Assembly: GCA_035491895.1 (NCBI GenBank)
Contig: DATJJY010000065.1
Location: 1-64,000 of the forward strand
DNA from: DASTHG01 sp035491895
GTDB taxonomy: Bacteria > Gemmatimonadota > Gemmatimonadetes > Gemmatimonadales > GWC2-71-9
DNA length: 64,000 nucleotides
Reading direction: 5' to 3'
Both the position numbers and the translations under genes were made by a program. The notes below the pieces were generated by a model that saw nothing but the letters and a program-made list of their open reading frames with translations, was not told the DNA's origin and made no database searches. Below are positions 15,456 to 23,722 of this stretch, one piece after another (the first letter of the stretch is position 1; every line of letters begins with the position of its first letter).

Positions 15456-16804
15456 TCGATCTCGTCGTCACGAGCGACCGGATCATCACGCCGGAAGGCG
15501 AGCGCTCGGGCGCGGTCGTCGTTTCGGGCGGGCGCATTACCGGCATCGTGTCCCGTGAATCGGCTCCGCCCTCCACCGCGACTTTCGACGCGGGGGCGGC
15601 GGCGGTGCTCCCCGGCATCGTCGACACGCACGTCCACCTGAACGAGCCCGGCCGCACCGAATGGGAAGGATTCGCGACCGGGACGCGAGCCGCGGCGGCG
15701 GGGGGCGTGACGACGGTCGTCGACATGCCGCTGAACAGCATCCCCGTGACCACGAACGTCGACGCGCTGCGTCGCAAAGCCCGGGCGGCCGACGGCATAG
15801 CACTGGTCGATTACGGCTTCTGGGGTGGGGTCATTCCGGGGAACGACGCCGACCTCGCCCCTCTTCTCGATGCGGGCGCCTTGGGGTTCAAGGTGTTTCT
15901 CGTCCCGAGCGGGATCGATGAATTCCCGATGACGGGACCTCGGGACCTCGCCGCCGCCATGTCGCGCATCGCCGAGCACGACGCCGTGTTGCTGGTGCAC
16001 GCCGAGGCACCGGAGGCGATCGAGCAGGCGGTCAGGGCGTCGTCAGGCGACCCCCGCCACTACGAAACCTGGCTGGCGTCGCGTCCCGTGGCGGCGGAGC
16101 TCGAGGCGATCGACCGGATGCTCGAGCTGTCGGCGCGTACCGGGTGCCGGGTGCACATCGTGCACCTCGCCTGTGCCGAAGCGATCGCGTGCATCGCGCT
16201 GGCACGGAAGAGCGGCGTACGCGTGACGGTCGAGACGTGCCCGCACTACCTCATGTTCGCCGCCGAAGCGGTGCCGGACGGAGCCACGGCGTTCAAGTGC
16301 GCCCCGCCCGTCCGCGAGCGTCGGCACAGAGAAGGGTTGTGGCAGGGACTGGAGCGCGGCGACATCGATCTCATCGCGAGCGATCACTCTCCGGCACCAC
16401 CCGCGCTGAAATGTCTCGACAGCGGGAGCTTCCTCGACGCCTGGGGCGGGATCGCGTCGCTCGAGCTCGCTCTTCCGGCCGTCTGGACAGGGGCGCGGGA
16501 GCGGGGCCGCACCTTGGAGGACGTGGTCCGGTGGATGTCGCGCCATCCCGCGGCGCTCGCCGATCTCGCCCGCAAAGGGCGCATCACCCCCGGCAGCGAC
16601 GCCGACCTGGTCGTCTTCGATCCAGATCGCCTCATGACGGTGAACCCACAGGCATTGCGGCAGCGACACGCCGTCACACCGTACGCGGGTCTGGCGCTCC
16701 GGGGCCATGTGTTGCGAACGTTTGTGCGCGGAATGTGCGTCTACGACGGTGATCGGTTTGCGGAGCCCGCCCCTGGACGGTGGCTCAGACGAGAGCGCCC
16801 GTGA
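15446..16804 (+). CDS. allB: allantoinase
   Basis: Allantoinase hydrolyses allantoin to allantoate in purine breakdown. The 452-aa amidohydrolase shows the metal-site motifs in order: DTHVHLNEPGRTEWEG, GFKVFL with the Lys that is carboxylated to bridge the two metals, LLVHAE, VHIVHLACAEA, VETCPHYL and SDHSPAPP. These features separate it from dihydroorotase and match AllB (E. coli 453 aa). It opens a plus-strand run of ureide genes: allB, then alc, uraD, uraH, puuD. A 295-bp gap before alc holds a small opposite-strand gene. The first codons lie in a heptamer repeat array. Confidence 0.95.
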   Translation: MAQVDLVVTSDRIITPEGERSGAVVVSGGRITGIVSRESAPPSTATFDAGAAAVLPGIVDTHVHLNEPGRTEWEGFATGTRAAAAGGVTTVVDMPLNSIPVTTNVDALRRKARAADGIALVDYGFWGGVIPGNDADLAPLLDAGALGFKVFLVPSGIDEFPMTGPRDLAAAMSRIAEHDAVLLVHAEAPEAIEQAVRASSGDPRHYETWLASRPVAAELEAIDRMLELSARTGCRVHIVHLACAEAIACIALARKSGVRVTVETCPHYLMFAAEAVPDGATAFKCAPPVRERRHREGLWQGLERGDIDLIASDHSPAPPALKCLDSGSFLDAWGGIASLELALPAVWTGARERGRTLEDVVRWMSRHPAALADLARKGRITPGSDADLVVFDPDRLMTVNPQALRQRHAVTPYAGLALRGHVLRTFVRGMCVYDGDRFAEPAPGRWLRRERP

Positions 16805-16805
16805 C

Positions 16806-17027
16806 TCAGTCTTTGCGCCGCCGCTCGCGGCCGGAGCGGCGCTCTTCGCCCGCCCGGCGCGGACTGAGCGAGCGCCGGTCCTTCTCGGTGCGCCGCTCGG
16901 TGGACGTGCGGCCCCATACACTGCGGCGCTCCTTCCAGCGCCGCCGGTCGAACACCTTGCGCCGGTCGGCGCTCTTGCGTCGCTGTGCCTTGCGCCGTTC
17001 CGGACCGGTGTGCGCTTCGCTCGTCAT
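16806..17027 (-). CDS. small Arg-rich protein with repeated xRR motifs
   Basis: The 73-aa frame lies between allB and alc on the opposite strand. It has 24 Arg in motifs such as PERRK, ADRRK, FDRRR, KERRS, KDRRS and EERRS, spaced about 5-8 residues apart. No Cys and no hydrophobic core are present, so it is likely disordered or nucleic-acid binding. A second, longer protein with the same ERR/DRR style lies at 56758-57048, which raises the chance that this is a real gene. The SD is weak (GAGG, 4 nt before ATG). It could also be a chance open frame in GC-rich DNA. Confidence 0.45.
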   Translation of the reverse strand: MTSEAHTGPERRKAQRRKSADRRKVFDRRRWKERRSVWGRTSTERRTEKDRRSLSPRRAGEERRSGRERRRKD

Positions 17028-17099
17028 GTGGCCTCGGGCCTTTCTTCCATCACAAGATGCGCACCCGGGGGTATCTCGCGCCAGCCTTGGAGGTTCGCA

Positions 17100-18089
17100 G
17101 TGCGTCCGGGTCTGATCGACTTGGCGGCCGCGCGCGCCGGTGGGCGGGCGCTGTCGGCGTCTGACGAATTCTTTGCGTCGAAATCGAATCTACTGAAACC
17201 GGGCCGCGGCGTATTCCTCGAGGGCAAGTACACGAGTCGCGGCAAATGGATGGACGGATGGGAAACCCGTCGGCGCCGCACACCGGGTTTCGACTGGTGC
17301 ATCATCCAGCTCGGTGTTCCCGGCGTCATTCGCGCCGTGACGGTCGACACACATCACTTCAAGGGAAACCACCCCGAAGCGTGCTCGCTGACCGCGGCCG
17401 CCCTCGCCGCCGTGCCGAAGGCGGCCGTGCTGAAGCGCGCCGCACAACACTGGCCGGAGCTTCTCGCGAAAAGCCCGCTCGGCCCCGATCGGGAGAACGA
17501 GTTTCTCGTGAGCGGAGACACGCGGGTCACCCACCTGCGGCTCCATATCTACCCCGATGGTGGTGTGGCCCGGCTCCGGGTGTGGGGGGAGGCGCGGCCG
17601 GACTGGAGCCGGCTGCGCAGCCGCTCCGGACCGATCGACCTCGTCGCGGTCCAGCACGGGGGGGTACCGCTCGCGGCGAGCGACGAGTTCTTCAGCGAAC
17701 CGATCAACCTCTTGATGCCGGGCCCCTCGGTGGACATGGGCGACGGCTGGGAGACGCGACGCCGCCGCGGGCCGGGGCACGACTGGGTGATCATCCGGCT
17801 CGGCGCGCGCGGCACGGTGCAGGAAGTCGTGGTGGACACGGCGCATTTCAAGGGCAACTTCCCGGAGAGCTGCCGCCTCGAGGCGTGCGACGCTCCCGAC
17901 CTCGATCCGGCGGCGGTCCCCGACGAGCGGCGCACATGGCGAGAGCTCGTTCCCCGTACGAAGCTCAGGGCGGACCGCACGCATCGCTTCCGCGCCGTCG
18001 GCAGCTCGGGACCGGTCACCCACGTGCGGTTCAACATCTTTCCCGACGGCGGAGTGGCACGCCTCCGCGTGTTCGGGAGACCGGTGTGA
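17100..18089 (+). CDS. alc: allantoicase
   Basis: Allantoicase splits allantoate into ureidoglycolate and urea. The 329-aa protein consists of two homologous halves, each with the family's S-DEFF motif (SASDEFF near the N-terminus, AASDEFF in the middle), a GWETRRRR segment, the DTxHFKGN motif and a closing FPDGGVARLRV-type strand. Translation starts at GTG, 7 nt after GGAGG. Its stop overlaps the uraD GTG by 4 bp, so the genes are coupled. Length is normal. It supplies ureidoglycolate; no ureidoglycolate lyase gene is visible in this window. Confidence 0.95.
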   Translation: MRPGLIDLAAARAGGRALSASDEFFASKSNLLKPGRGVFLEGKYTSRGKWMDGWETRRRRTPGFDWCIIQLGVPGVIRAVTVDTHHFKGNHPEACSLTAAALAAVPKAAVLKRAAQHWPELLAKSPLGPDRENEFLVSGDTRVTHLRLHIYPDGGVARLRVWGEARPDWSRLRSRSGPIDLVAVQHGGVPLAASDEFFSEPINLLMPGPSVDMGDGWETRRRRGPGHDWVIIRLGARGTVQEVVVDTAHFKGNFPESCRLEACDAPDLDPAAVPDERRTWRELVPRTKLRADRTHRFRAVGSSGPVTHVRFNIFPDGGVARLRVFGRPV

Positions 18090-18571
18090 CGATCGCGGCG
18101 TACATCAATGGTCTGTCGGGGGACGCGGCTGCTGCGGCGCTGTCACGCTGCTGCGCCTCGAAGCAATGGGTGAGGCGGATGCTCGCGGGCCGTCCCTTTG
18201 CCGACGACCAGGAGCTGTTTGGGGCCGCGGAGCGGGAATGGTGGGCGCTCGATCGGGGCGCCTGGCTCGAGGCCTTCGCCGCGCACCCCCGGATCGGCGA
18301 GCGGACGACGGACGACTGGTCGAGCGGCGAGCAAAACGGTGTGGCGCGTGCCGGTGCGGATCTGCGGCTCGCGCTGCTCGAGGAAACCGGCACCTACGAG
18401 CGCCGCTTCGGTCACGTCTATCTCGTGTGCGCCACCGGGCGCAGCGCCGCGGAGCTGCTGACGGACCTCAGAGAGCGCCTGACGAACGAACCCGATAAGG
18501 AGCTGCGCGTGGCGGCCGGCGAACAGGCGAAGATTATCCGCTTGCGACTCGAGAAACTGGTGGCGGCATGA
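18086..18571 (+). CDS. uraD: OHCU decarboxylase
   Basis: 2-oxo-4-hydroxy-4-carboxy-5-ureidoimidazoline decarboxylase makes S-allantoin from the HIU hydrolase product. The 161-aa protein has the family motifs AAHPRIGER (catalytic His), SSGEQNGV and the C-terminal LRERLTNEPDKELRVAAGEQAKI segment. Translation starts at GTG, overlapping the alc stop (GTGA), and its end overlaps the uraH start (ATGA). It therefore forms a tight operon with both neighbours. UraD and UraH together prevent slow racemic breakdown of 5-hydroxyisourate. Confidence 0.95.
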   Translation: MTIAAYINGLSGDAAAAALSRCCASKQWVRRMLAGRPFADDQELFGAAEREWWALDRGAWLEAFAAHPRIGERTTDDWSSGEQNGVARAGADLRLALLEETGTYERRFGHVYLVCATGRSAAELLTDLRERLTNEPDKELRVAAGEQAKIIRLRLEKLVAA

Positions 18572-18906
18572 CGCTCTCGACTCACGTTCTGGATACGGCG
18601 CGCGGGCGTCCCGCCCAGGGGATTCCGGTCATCCTGTCGGCCGAGGGCCCGGATGGGTGGAGCGAGCTCGCTCGCGGAACGACCGACGGCGACGGCCGTA
18701 TCGCGTCGCTTTCGCCGGCGGGCGCGCCGGCTGTGCCGGGCACGACGCTGCGGCTGCGATTCGAGCTGGATGGCTATTTCGCGGACCAGGGCGTTCCCGC
18801 TTTCTATCCGTGCGTCGACGTCGTCTTCACGCTGCAGGACACCGGCCATCATCACGTCCCGCTGTTGATCAGTCCGTTCGGCTATTCGACCTACCGCGGC
18901 AGCTGA
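18568..18906 (+). CDS. uraH: 5-hydroxyisourate hydrolase
   Basis: A 112-aa transthyretin-related enzyme that opens the ring of 5-hydroxyisourate. The N-terminal signature LSTHVLDTARGRPA carries the active-site His, the middle has PAFYPCVDVVF, and the C-terminus is the diagnostic tetrapeptide YRGS. It overlaps uraD by 4 bp and is followed 3 bp later by puuD, so substrate producer and consumer are made from the same message. Length is typical for bacterial HIU hydrolases without a signal peptide, so it is cytoplasmic. Confidence 0.97.
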   Translation: MTLSTHVLDTARGRPAQGIPVILSAEGPDGWSELARGTTDGDGRIASLSPAGAPAVPGTTLRLRFELDGYFADQGVPAFYPCVDVVFTLQDTGHHHVPLLISPFGYSTYRGS

Positions 18907-18909
18907 CCG

Positions 18910-20100
18910 GTGACCGCGCACCTCGAGCAGTGGCTCGGCCTCGCGCTGCGCTGGGCGCACGTCATCGTCGGCGTCTCGTGGATCGGGACGTCGTTCTACT
19001 TCAACTGGCTGAATGCGCGGTTTGCCCACCCCGCGACCCCCGAGCCGGGGGTGAGCGGCGAGCTGTGGTCCGTCCACGGCGGCGGGTTCTATCGCGTCGT
19101 GAAGTACGGCGTCGCTCCCGGACGACTGCCGGCGACGCTGCACTGGTTCAAATGGGAGGCGTACGCCACCTGGTGGACGGGGATGTCGCTGCTCGTGCTC
19201 CTCTACTATGTGGGAGCGCGGGCCTACCTCCTCGATCCCATGGTTTCGAGCATCGCTCCAGCCACCGGCATCGCGATCGGCAGCGCGTCGCTCGCCGTCT
19301 CGTGGCTCGTGTACGACGGGATGTGTCGCTCGCCGCTCGAAGCGCAGCCGGCCGTGCTGGCCGGCCTCGGACTCATCCTCGTCACCGTCCTCGCGTGGGG
19401 GTTGAGTCACTTGCTCAGCGCGCGTGCCGCGTACCTGCACGTCGGCGCGGCGCTCGGTACGATCATGGCCGCGAACGTATTTCGCGTCATCATCCCATCG
19501 CAGCGTGCGATGGTCGCGAGCCTGACCGCGGGACAGGCGCCCGACGCCTGGCGCGGCCGGCAGGCGGCGCTCCGGTCGCTGCACAACAACTATCTCACCC
19601 TTCCCGTGCTGTTCGTGATGGTGAGCAGCCATTACCCGGAGACGTATGGCTCACCCTGGGGGTGGGCGATCCTCGGCGCGTTGTTCGTGATCGGCGTGCT
19701 GGTGCGGCACTGGTTCAACCTGCGGAATGCGGGCCGGCCGAACCGCTGGCTGCTACCGGCGGCGGCGCTCGGACTCGTGGCGCTCGCCGCTCTGACGGCG
19801 CCGCGGGGGGACGGAGCCGGGCCGGCCACCGGGTCGCCGGCTCCGTTCGCCGAGGTACGTGTCGTGATCGCTCAACGGTGCGCGCCCTGCCACTCGAGCG
19901 CTCCGACCTATCCCGGGATCAGCGTCGCCCCGGCGGGGGTGATGTTCGATACCCCTGCCGAAATTCAGGGGAAGGCTCAACGCATCCTGGACCGCGCCGT
20001 GACGACGAAGACGATGCCGTTGGGGAACCTGACGGGGATCAGCGATGCGGAGCGGGACCTGCTGGGTCGCTGGGTCGCCGACGGAGCGTCGCTCCGCTAG
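18910..20100 (+). CDS. puuD: membrane-bound urate oxidase PuuD with C-terminal cytochrome c domain
   Basis: PuuD oxidises urate to 5-hydroxyisourate and passes electrons to the respiratory chain. The 396-aa protein starts at GTG and has about eight TM helices with conserved His and Trp segments (RWAHVIVGVSWIGTSFYFNWLN, HNNYLTLPVLFVMVSSHYP). After residue about 300 comes a periplasmic cytochrome c domain with the haem motif CAPCH and a later Met (TKTMPLGN) as the likely axial ligand. It replaces soluble uricase or HpxO. It lies 3 bp after uraH, and its stop is 6 bp from the stop of the convergent xanthine dehydrogenase operon. Confidence 0.95.
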   Translation: MTAHLEQWLGLALRWAHVIVGVSWIGTSFYFNWLNARFAHPATPEPGVSGELWSVHGGGFYRVVKYGVAPGRLPATLHWFKWEAYATWWTGMSLLVLLYYVGARAYLLDPMVSSIAPATGIAIGSASLAVSWLVYDGMCRSPLEAQPAVLAGLGLILVTVLAWGLSHLLSARAAYLHVGAALGTIMAANVFRVIIPSQRAMVASLTAGQAPDAWRGRQAALRSLHNNYLTLPVLFVMVSSHYPETYGSPWGWAILGALFVIGVLVRHWFNLRNAGRPNRWLLPAAALGLVALAALTAPRGDGAGPATGSPAPFAEVRVVIAQRCAPCHSSAPTYPGISVAPAGVMFDTPAEIQGKAQRILDRAVTTKTMPLGNLTGISDAERDLLGRWVADGASLR

Positions 20101-20106
20101 CCGCGC

Positions 20107-20922
20107 TCATCCTCCGCGCAGCGCGGAGAACAGCACGCGGGCCAGCACCCGACGGCGGTACTCGGCGCTCGAACGGATGTCGTCGATCGGGCTCGTGTCC
20201 TCTGATATCGCCGGCAGGAGCTCGTCCGGTGCGCGCACAGCGGCACCGCTCGTGAGCAGGCGCTCGAGCGCTGGACAGCGACACACCGTCGGCGCCATGC
20301 TCGCCACGACGAGCCGCCACCCAAACGCCGACTGTGTGACGGCGAGCCCGACCTTGGCGATGGCCTGCGCGCGACGCGATCCCACCTTGTGGAATCGCTC
20401 CACGGTGTAGGCGCGCCGGGGAACACGAATCGCCACGACGAGCTGATCGCCCGCTTTGCGCAGCTGCTTGTATCCGGTATAGAACTCGGCCAGCGGGACC
20501 TCTTCGCGCCCGCGCAGCGACTGCAGCACCACAGTCGCGTCGTAGGCCATCAGCACGGGAACCCCGTCGGCGGCGGGGGACGCATTGACGATGTTGCCCG
20601 CCCACGTACCGCGCGCCTGGATCTGGATCGCGCCGACGAGGCGCGCTGCCTGCACGAGCAGCGGCAGCTCCGCCGCGGCTTGCCGGTCCGCGATCACGTC
20701 CCAATACGTCGCGAGTGCGCCGAGCTGCAGCTCGTGATCGCCCCAGCGGACGCCGCGCAGCTCGTCGAGCGCCGAGAGATCGAGGTAGCTCTTGTCGTGC
20801 TCCGCGGGGCGGGTCGGCCAATGGACCAGGAGGTCGGTGCCTCCCGCCACCGGCACGACCCCCGATTCGCCGGCGAGGACGTGGAGCGCCTCAGCCGTGC
20901 TCTTCGGTTGATACAGCTTCAC
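20107..20922 (-). CDS. xdhB: xanthine dehydrogenase FAD-binding subunit
   Basis: The 271-aa subunit carries FAD in the three-subunit molybdenum hydroxylase. It has the VPVAGGTDLLVHW loop and the ARGTWAGNIVNASPAADG motif, both of which bind FAD, and the C-terminal CO dehydrogenase flavoprotein domain. GTG at 20922 overlaps the stop of the iron-sulfur subunit gene (GTGA), fixing the start. The gene order on the minus strand is large subunit, iron-sulfur subunit, FAD subunit. The operon converges on the ureide operon, and together they cover xanthine to ureidoglycolate. Substrate assignment to xanthine rests on this context. Confidence 0.93.
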   Translation of the reverse strand: MKLYQPKSTAEALHVLAGESGVVPVAGGTDLLVHWPTRPAEHDKSYLDLSALDELRGVRWGDHELQLGALATYWDVIADRQAAAELPLLVQAARLVGAIQIQARGTWAGNIVNASPAADGVPVLMAYDATVVLQSLRGREEVPLAEFYTGYKQLRKAGDQLVVAIRVPRRAYTVERFHKVGSRRAQAIAKVGLAVTQSAFGWRLVVASMAPTVCRCPALERLLTSGAAVRAPDELLPAISEDTSPIDDIRSSAEYRRRVLARVLFSALRGG

Positions 20923-21401
20923 GGGCGAACCTGCATCGCTGCGGCGATACCGTCGAGGATGCCGTCGTAGCCGGTGCAGCGGCACAGGTTGCCGGCGAGC
21001 AGCTCGCGCACGGTGTGGGTGGCGAGCAGGTCCGGGTGATCGAGGATCCAGCACGAGGTCATGGCGACGCCTGGAGTACAGGCGCCGCACTGCGTCGCGC
21101 CCTGTGCGAGCAACGGGTCCAAACGCTTCGGGGCGAGCGATTCCACCGTCTCGACCCGCCTCCCCTGGACCTGGTAGGTGGGAACGAGGCACGAGTCTAC
21201 CGGGAGCCCGTCGAGATAGACGGTGCAGGCGCCGCACTCCCCCTCTCCACAGCCCTCCTTCGTCCCGGTCAGTCCCAGTCGATAGCGCAGTGTATCGAGC
21301 AGCCGGTCGGCGGGATCGACGTCGACGGAGACCGGGGAGCCGTTCAAGGTGAACGAGACCGAAAATGCAGAATGATGAATTGCAAATGCAGAATCGCTCA
21401 T
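20919..21401 (-). CDS. xdhC: xanthine dehydrogenase 2x[2Fe-2S] subunit
   Basis: The 160-aa subunit holds two [2Fe-2S] clusters: EGCGEGECGACTVYLDG (plant-type ferredoxin cluster) and QCGACTPG with the later LCRCTGY (second cluster). The conserved fold begins near residue 14 (FSVSFTLNGSPV). The first 13 residues, with a repeated HSAF/DSAF theme, are encoded by a heptamer repeat array and are probably an add-on. The ATG at 21401 lies in the array, so the biological start could be different. Its end overlaps xdhB. The symbol follows the E. coli xdhABC order; some species use xdhC for a chaperone. Confidence 0.92.
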   Translation of the reverse strand: MSDSAFAIHHSAFSVSFTLNGSPVSVDVDPADRLLDTLRYRLGLTGTKEGCGEGECGACTVYLDGLPVDSCLVPTYQVQGRRVETVESLAPKRLDPLLAQGATQCGACTPGVAMTSCWILDHPDLLATHTVRELLAGNLCRCTGYDGILDGIAAAMQVRP

Positions 21402-21434
21402 GACTATCGTGTTCCTAATTCCGCATTTTGCATT
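21364..21434. repeat. inverted AT-rich heptamer arrays at the junction of xdh genes
   Basis: AATGCAG, AATGATG, AATTGCA and AATGCAG (21364-21391) are followed by the reverse-complement units CCGCATT and TTGCATT (21421-21434). These AT-rich units stand out from the GC-rich surroundings. They extend into both genes: they encode the first residues of the iron-sulfur subunit and the last residues of the large subunit (near MQNAELGTR). Confidence 0.75.
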
Positions 21435-23617
21435 CTTCCTTCAATCATTTGCATCAGCCGCTCCGGGGTCAGCGGGATTACACAGGGGTCTGCGCCGGTC
21501 GCGGCGGCCACCGCGTTGAGAATCGCGGGCGCCGGTCCGTCCATCGGCAGCTCACCCAGTCCCTTCGCGCCCTGCGCCCCGTACGCATACGGGGTCTCGA
21601 GGAATTCCACGCGGATACGAGGCAGGTCATCGCTCGTCGGAATCAGGTAATTCGTGAGCTGGGCGTTGGCCATCGCGCCGTCCTTCCAGCGGCACTCTTC
21701 GAGCAGCGACCACCCGATCGCCTGCGCCACGCCGCCCTGCACCTGACCCCGCGCCAGCACTTCATGCAGCACCTTCCCCACTTCCTGCACCGCGACGAAG
21801 TCGATGACGCGCGTCTCGTACGTCCGCAGGTCGACTTCCACCTCGGCGACGTATGCGCCCCAGGCGAATGTGCCGTAGGCGTCGCCGCGGTAATTGACGT
21901 CATCCCACACCACGCCGGGTGGAGGCTCGTAGGCCGCCTCAGCGACGAGCGCGGTGTCGGGGTGCTCCAGGTGCCAGCGGCGGATCGCCGCTCGCACCGT
22001 TTCACCGGTTGCTCCCTCCACGTGGAGCCGGCGCCGCAGGTCGTCGCAGGCCAGCTCGACGAGGCGCCCGACGACCATCGCCGTGCGGGACGCCACAGTC
22101 GGGCCGCTGTTGGGGACGCGGGCGGTGTCCGCCTCAGCGATCCGCACGGCGGCGGGATCGATACCCAGGCGCTGCGACGCCAGCGCGGTGAATACCGTGA
22201 GCGTTCCCTGCCCCATCTCGATGTTGGCCGAGCGGACCTCGATCGTCCCATCAGCGAGTCCCGCGACGTGCAGGCGGGAGGCGAGCATGACCTCGCCAGA
22301 GCCGGTGAACCCCGCACCATGGTGGAACGTGGCGACTCCGACGCCGCGACGCGTCACCGTGCCGGAGGCATTGAAGGACGCGTGCCGTGCGCGCTTGACG
22401 TCGTAGTCGGCGAGCGCCAGGGCCCGTTCCAGCACCGCTTGCCGGTCGGTACCGTCCCGGATGACCTGACCGGTGGCCGTCGACTCCCCGTCGCGCAGCA
22501 GGTTACGGCGGCGCAGCTCGGCCGGATCCAGTCCCAGCCGGGCCGCGATCCGGTCCATGTGACGCTCATTGGCGAAGTGGGTCTGCGGCGCTCCGAATCC
22601 GCGGAACGCCCCGAATGGGACGGCGTTCGTGAACATCGCGCGACCGTCGATCCGCACGTGATCGCAGGCGTATGGCCCGGCGGCGTGAATGATCCCGCGG
22701 GACAGGACGACTGGAGAGAGCGTCACATACGCACCTCCATCCAGCACGACCTCGATGTCCTGCGCCAGGAGCCGCCCATCGGGAGTCACTCCGGTGCGGT
22801 GACGCACCAGCGACGGATGCCGCTTTGTCGTCGCCGCCATGTCCTCGCCGCGGTCGTACACGAGCTTCACCGGTTTCCCGCTCTTCAGCGCCAGCAGCGC
22901 CGCGTGCAACGCGATGGTCGAGGGATACTCCTCTTTCCCCCCGAAGCCGCCGCCGGTGGGCGTCTGTATCACGCGCAGCCGCGCCTCGTCCCGACCGAGC
23001 GTGTGCTTCAGCGCCTTGACGATGTAATAGGGACACTGCATCGAGCCGCGCACCACGAGGACGTCTCCTTCGACTGACGCGATCATTCCCTGCGGTTCGA
23101 GGTAGACGTGCTCCTGAGCGCCGGTCTCGTAGACCCCTTCGACGACGATCGGCGCGGCTGCGAGGGCGCGCTCGACGTCCCCCTTGGAGATGTGAAGGTG
23201 CTTGAGGACGTTGTCGGGGCCGTACTGGATCTGGTCGGGCCGAGGCGCGAGTCGGAAATCGAGCGCCGCTGGCTCTGCGGCGACGTCGATTCGCACGGCG
23301 GCCACGGCGCGCCGCAAGGCGGCGCGATCGGGATGCGCCAGGAGCAGAACCGCCTCGTGCATGTGCCGCACATAACCGGGAGCGAGGACCGGTTGATCGG
23401 ACTCGATCAGGGCGATGACGTTGGGGCCGGGCAGGTCCTTGTGGTCCACGATGGTGAACTGCGTCCAATCGATGGAAGGATCGAAATGGACGGCGGTGAT
23501 GCGGCCGCGCGGCGCCGGGCTGCGCACCGTCGCCCCCCAGAGGAATCCCTCGAGCGGAACATCATCGACATACCGCTCCCGGCCGGTGAGCTTGGCGAGT
23601 CCTTCGAGACGTTGCAC
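21404..23617 (-). CDS. xdhA: xanthine dehydrogenase molybdenum-binding subunit
   Basis: The 737-aa large subunit has the family motifs in order: LAKLTGRERYVDD at the start, QEHVYLEPQGMIA, TGGGFGGKEEYPS, AFRGFGAPQ, SANIEMGQGTLTV and near the end GAKGLGELPMDGP, which carries the catalytic Glu. GTG at 23617 is the first start codon near the domain boundary. TATATT ends 8 nt upstream with no SD, suggesting a leaderless message. The last residues come from heptamer repeats. No XdhC-type cofactor-insertion chaperone gene is seen in the window. An aldehyde-oxidase role cannot be excluded, but the neighbours favour xanthine. Confidence 0.94.
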   Translation of the reverse strand: MQRLEGLAKLTGRERYVDDVPLEGFLWGATVRSPAPRGRITAVHFDPSIDWTQFTIVDHKDLPGPNVIALIESDQPVLAPGYVRHMHEAVLLLAHPDRAALRRAVAAVRIDVAAEPAALDFRLAPRPDQIQYGPDNVLKHLHISKGDVERALAAAPIVVEGVYETGAQEHVYLEPQGMIASVEGDVLVVRGSMQCPYYIVKALKHTLGRDEARLRVIQTPTGGGFGGKEEYPSTIALHAALLALKSGKPVKLVYDRGEDMAATTKRHPSLVRHRTGVTPDGRLLAQDIEVVLDGGAYVTLSPVVLSRGIIHAAGPYACDHVRIDGRAMFTNAVPFGAFRGFGAPQTHFANERHMDRIAARLGLDPAELRRRNLLRDGESTATGQVIRDGTDRQAVLERALALADYDVKRARHASFNASGTVTRRGVGVATFHHGAGFTGSGEVMLASRLHVAGLADGTIEVRSANIEMGQGTLTVFTALASQRLGIDPAAVRIAEADTARVPNSGPTVASRTAMVVGRLVELACDDLRRRLHVEGATGETVRAAIRRWHLEHPDTALVAEAAYEPPPGVVWDDVNYRGDAYGTFAWGAYVAEVEVDLRTYETRVIDFVAVQEVGKVLHEVLARGQVQGGVAQAIGWSLLEECRWKDGAMANAQLTNYLIPTSDDLPRIRVEFLETPYAYGAQGAKGLGELPMDGPAPAILNAVAAATGADPCVIPLTPERLMQMIEGRMQNAELGTR

Positions 23618-23625
23618 GATCGGCG

Positions 23626-23631
23626 AATATA
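23626..23631 (-). promoter_or_regulatory. -10 hexamer TATATT of the xdh operon
   Basis: TATATT on the minus strand ends 8 nt before the xdhA GTG. There is no SD. This fits the leaderless pattern seen at several genes in this window. Confidence 0.4.
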
Positions 23632-23722
23632 CCGTCCAACGCAGCGTCCCGACGCAGCGGTACCTCGCGGCATCACCGGTGTAGGTAAACTGAATGGGCA
23701 GGGGCAACCCGAGGAGCGGCTG

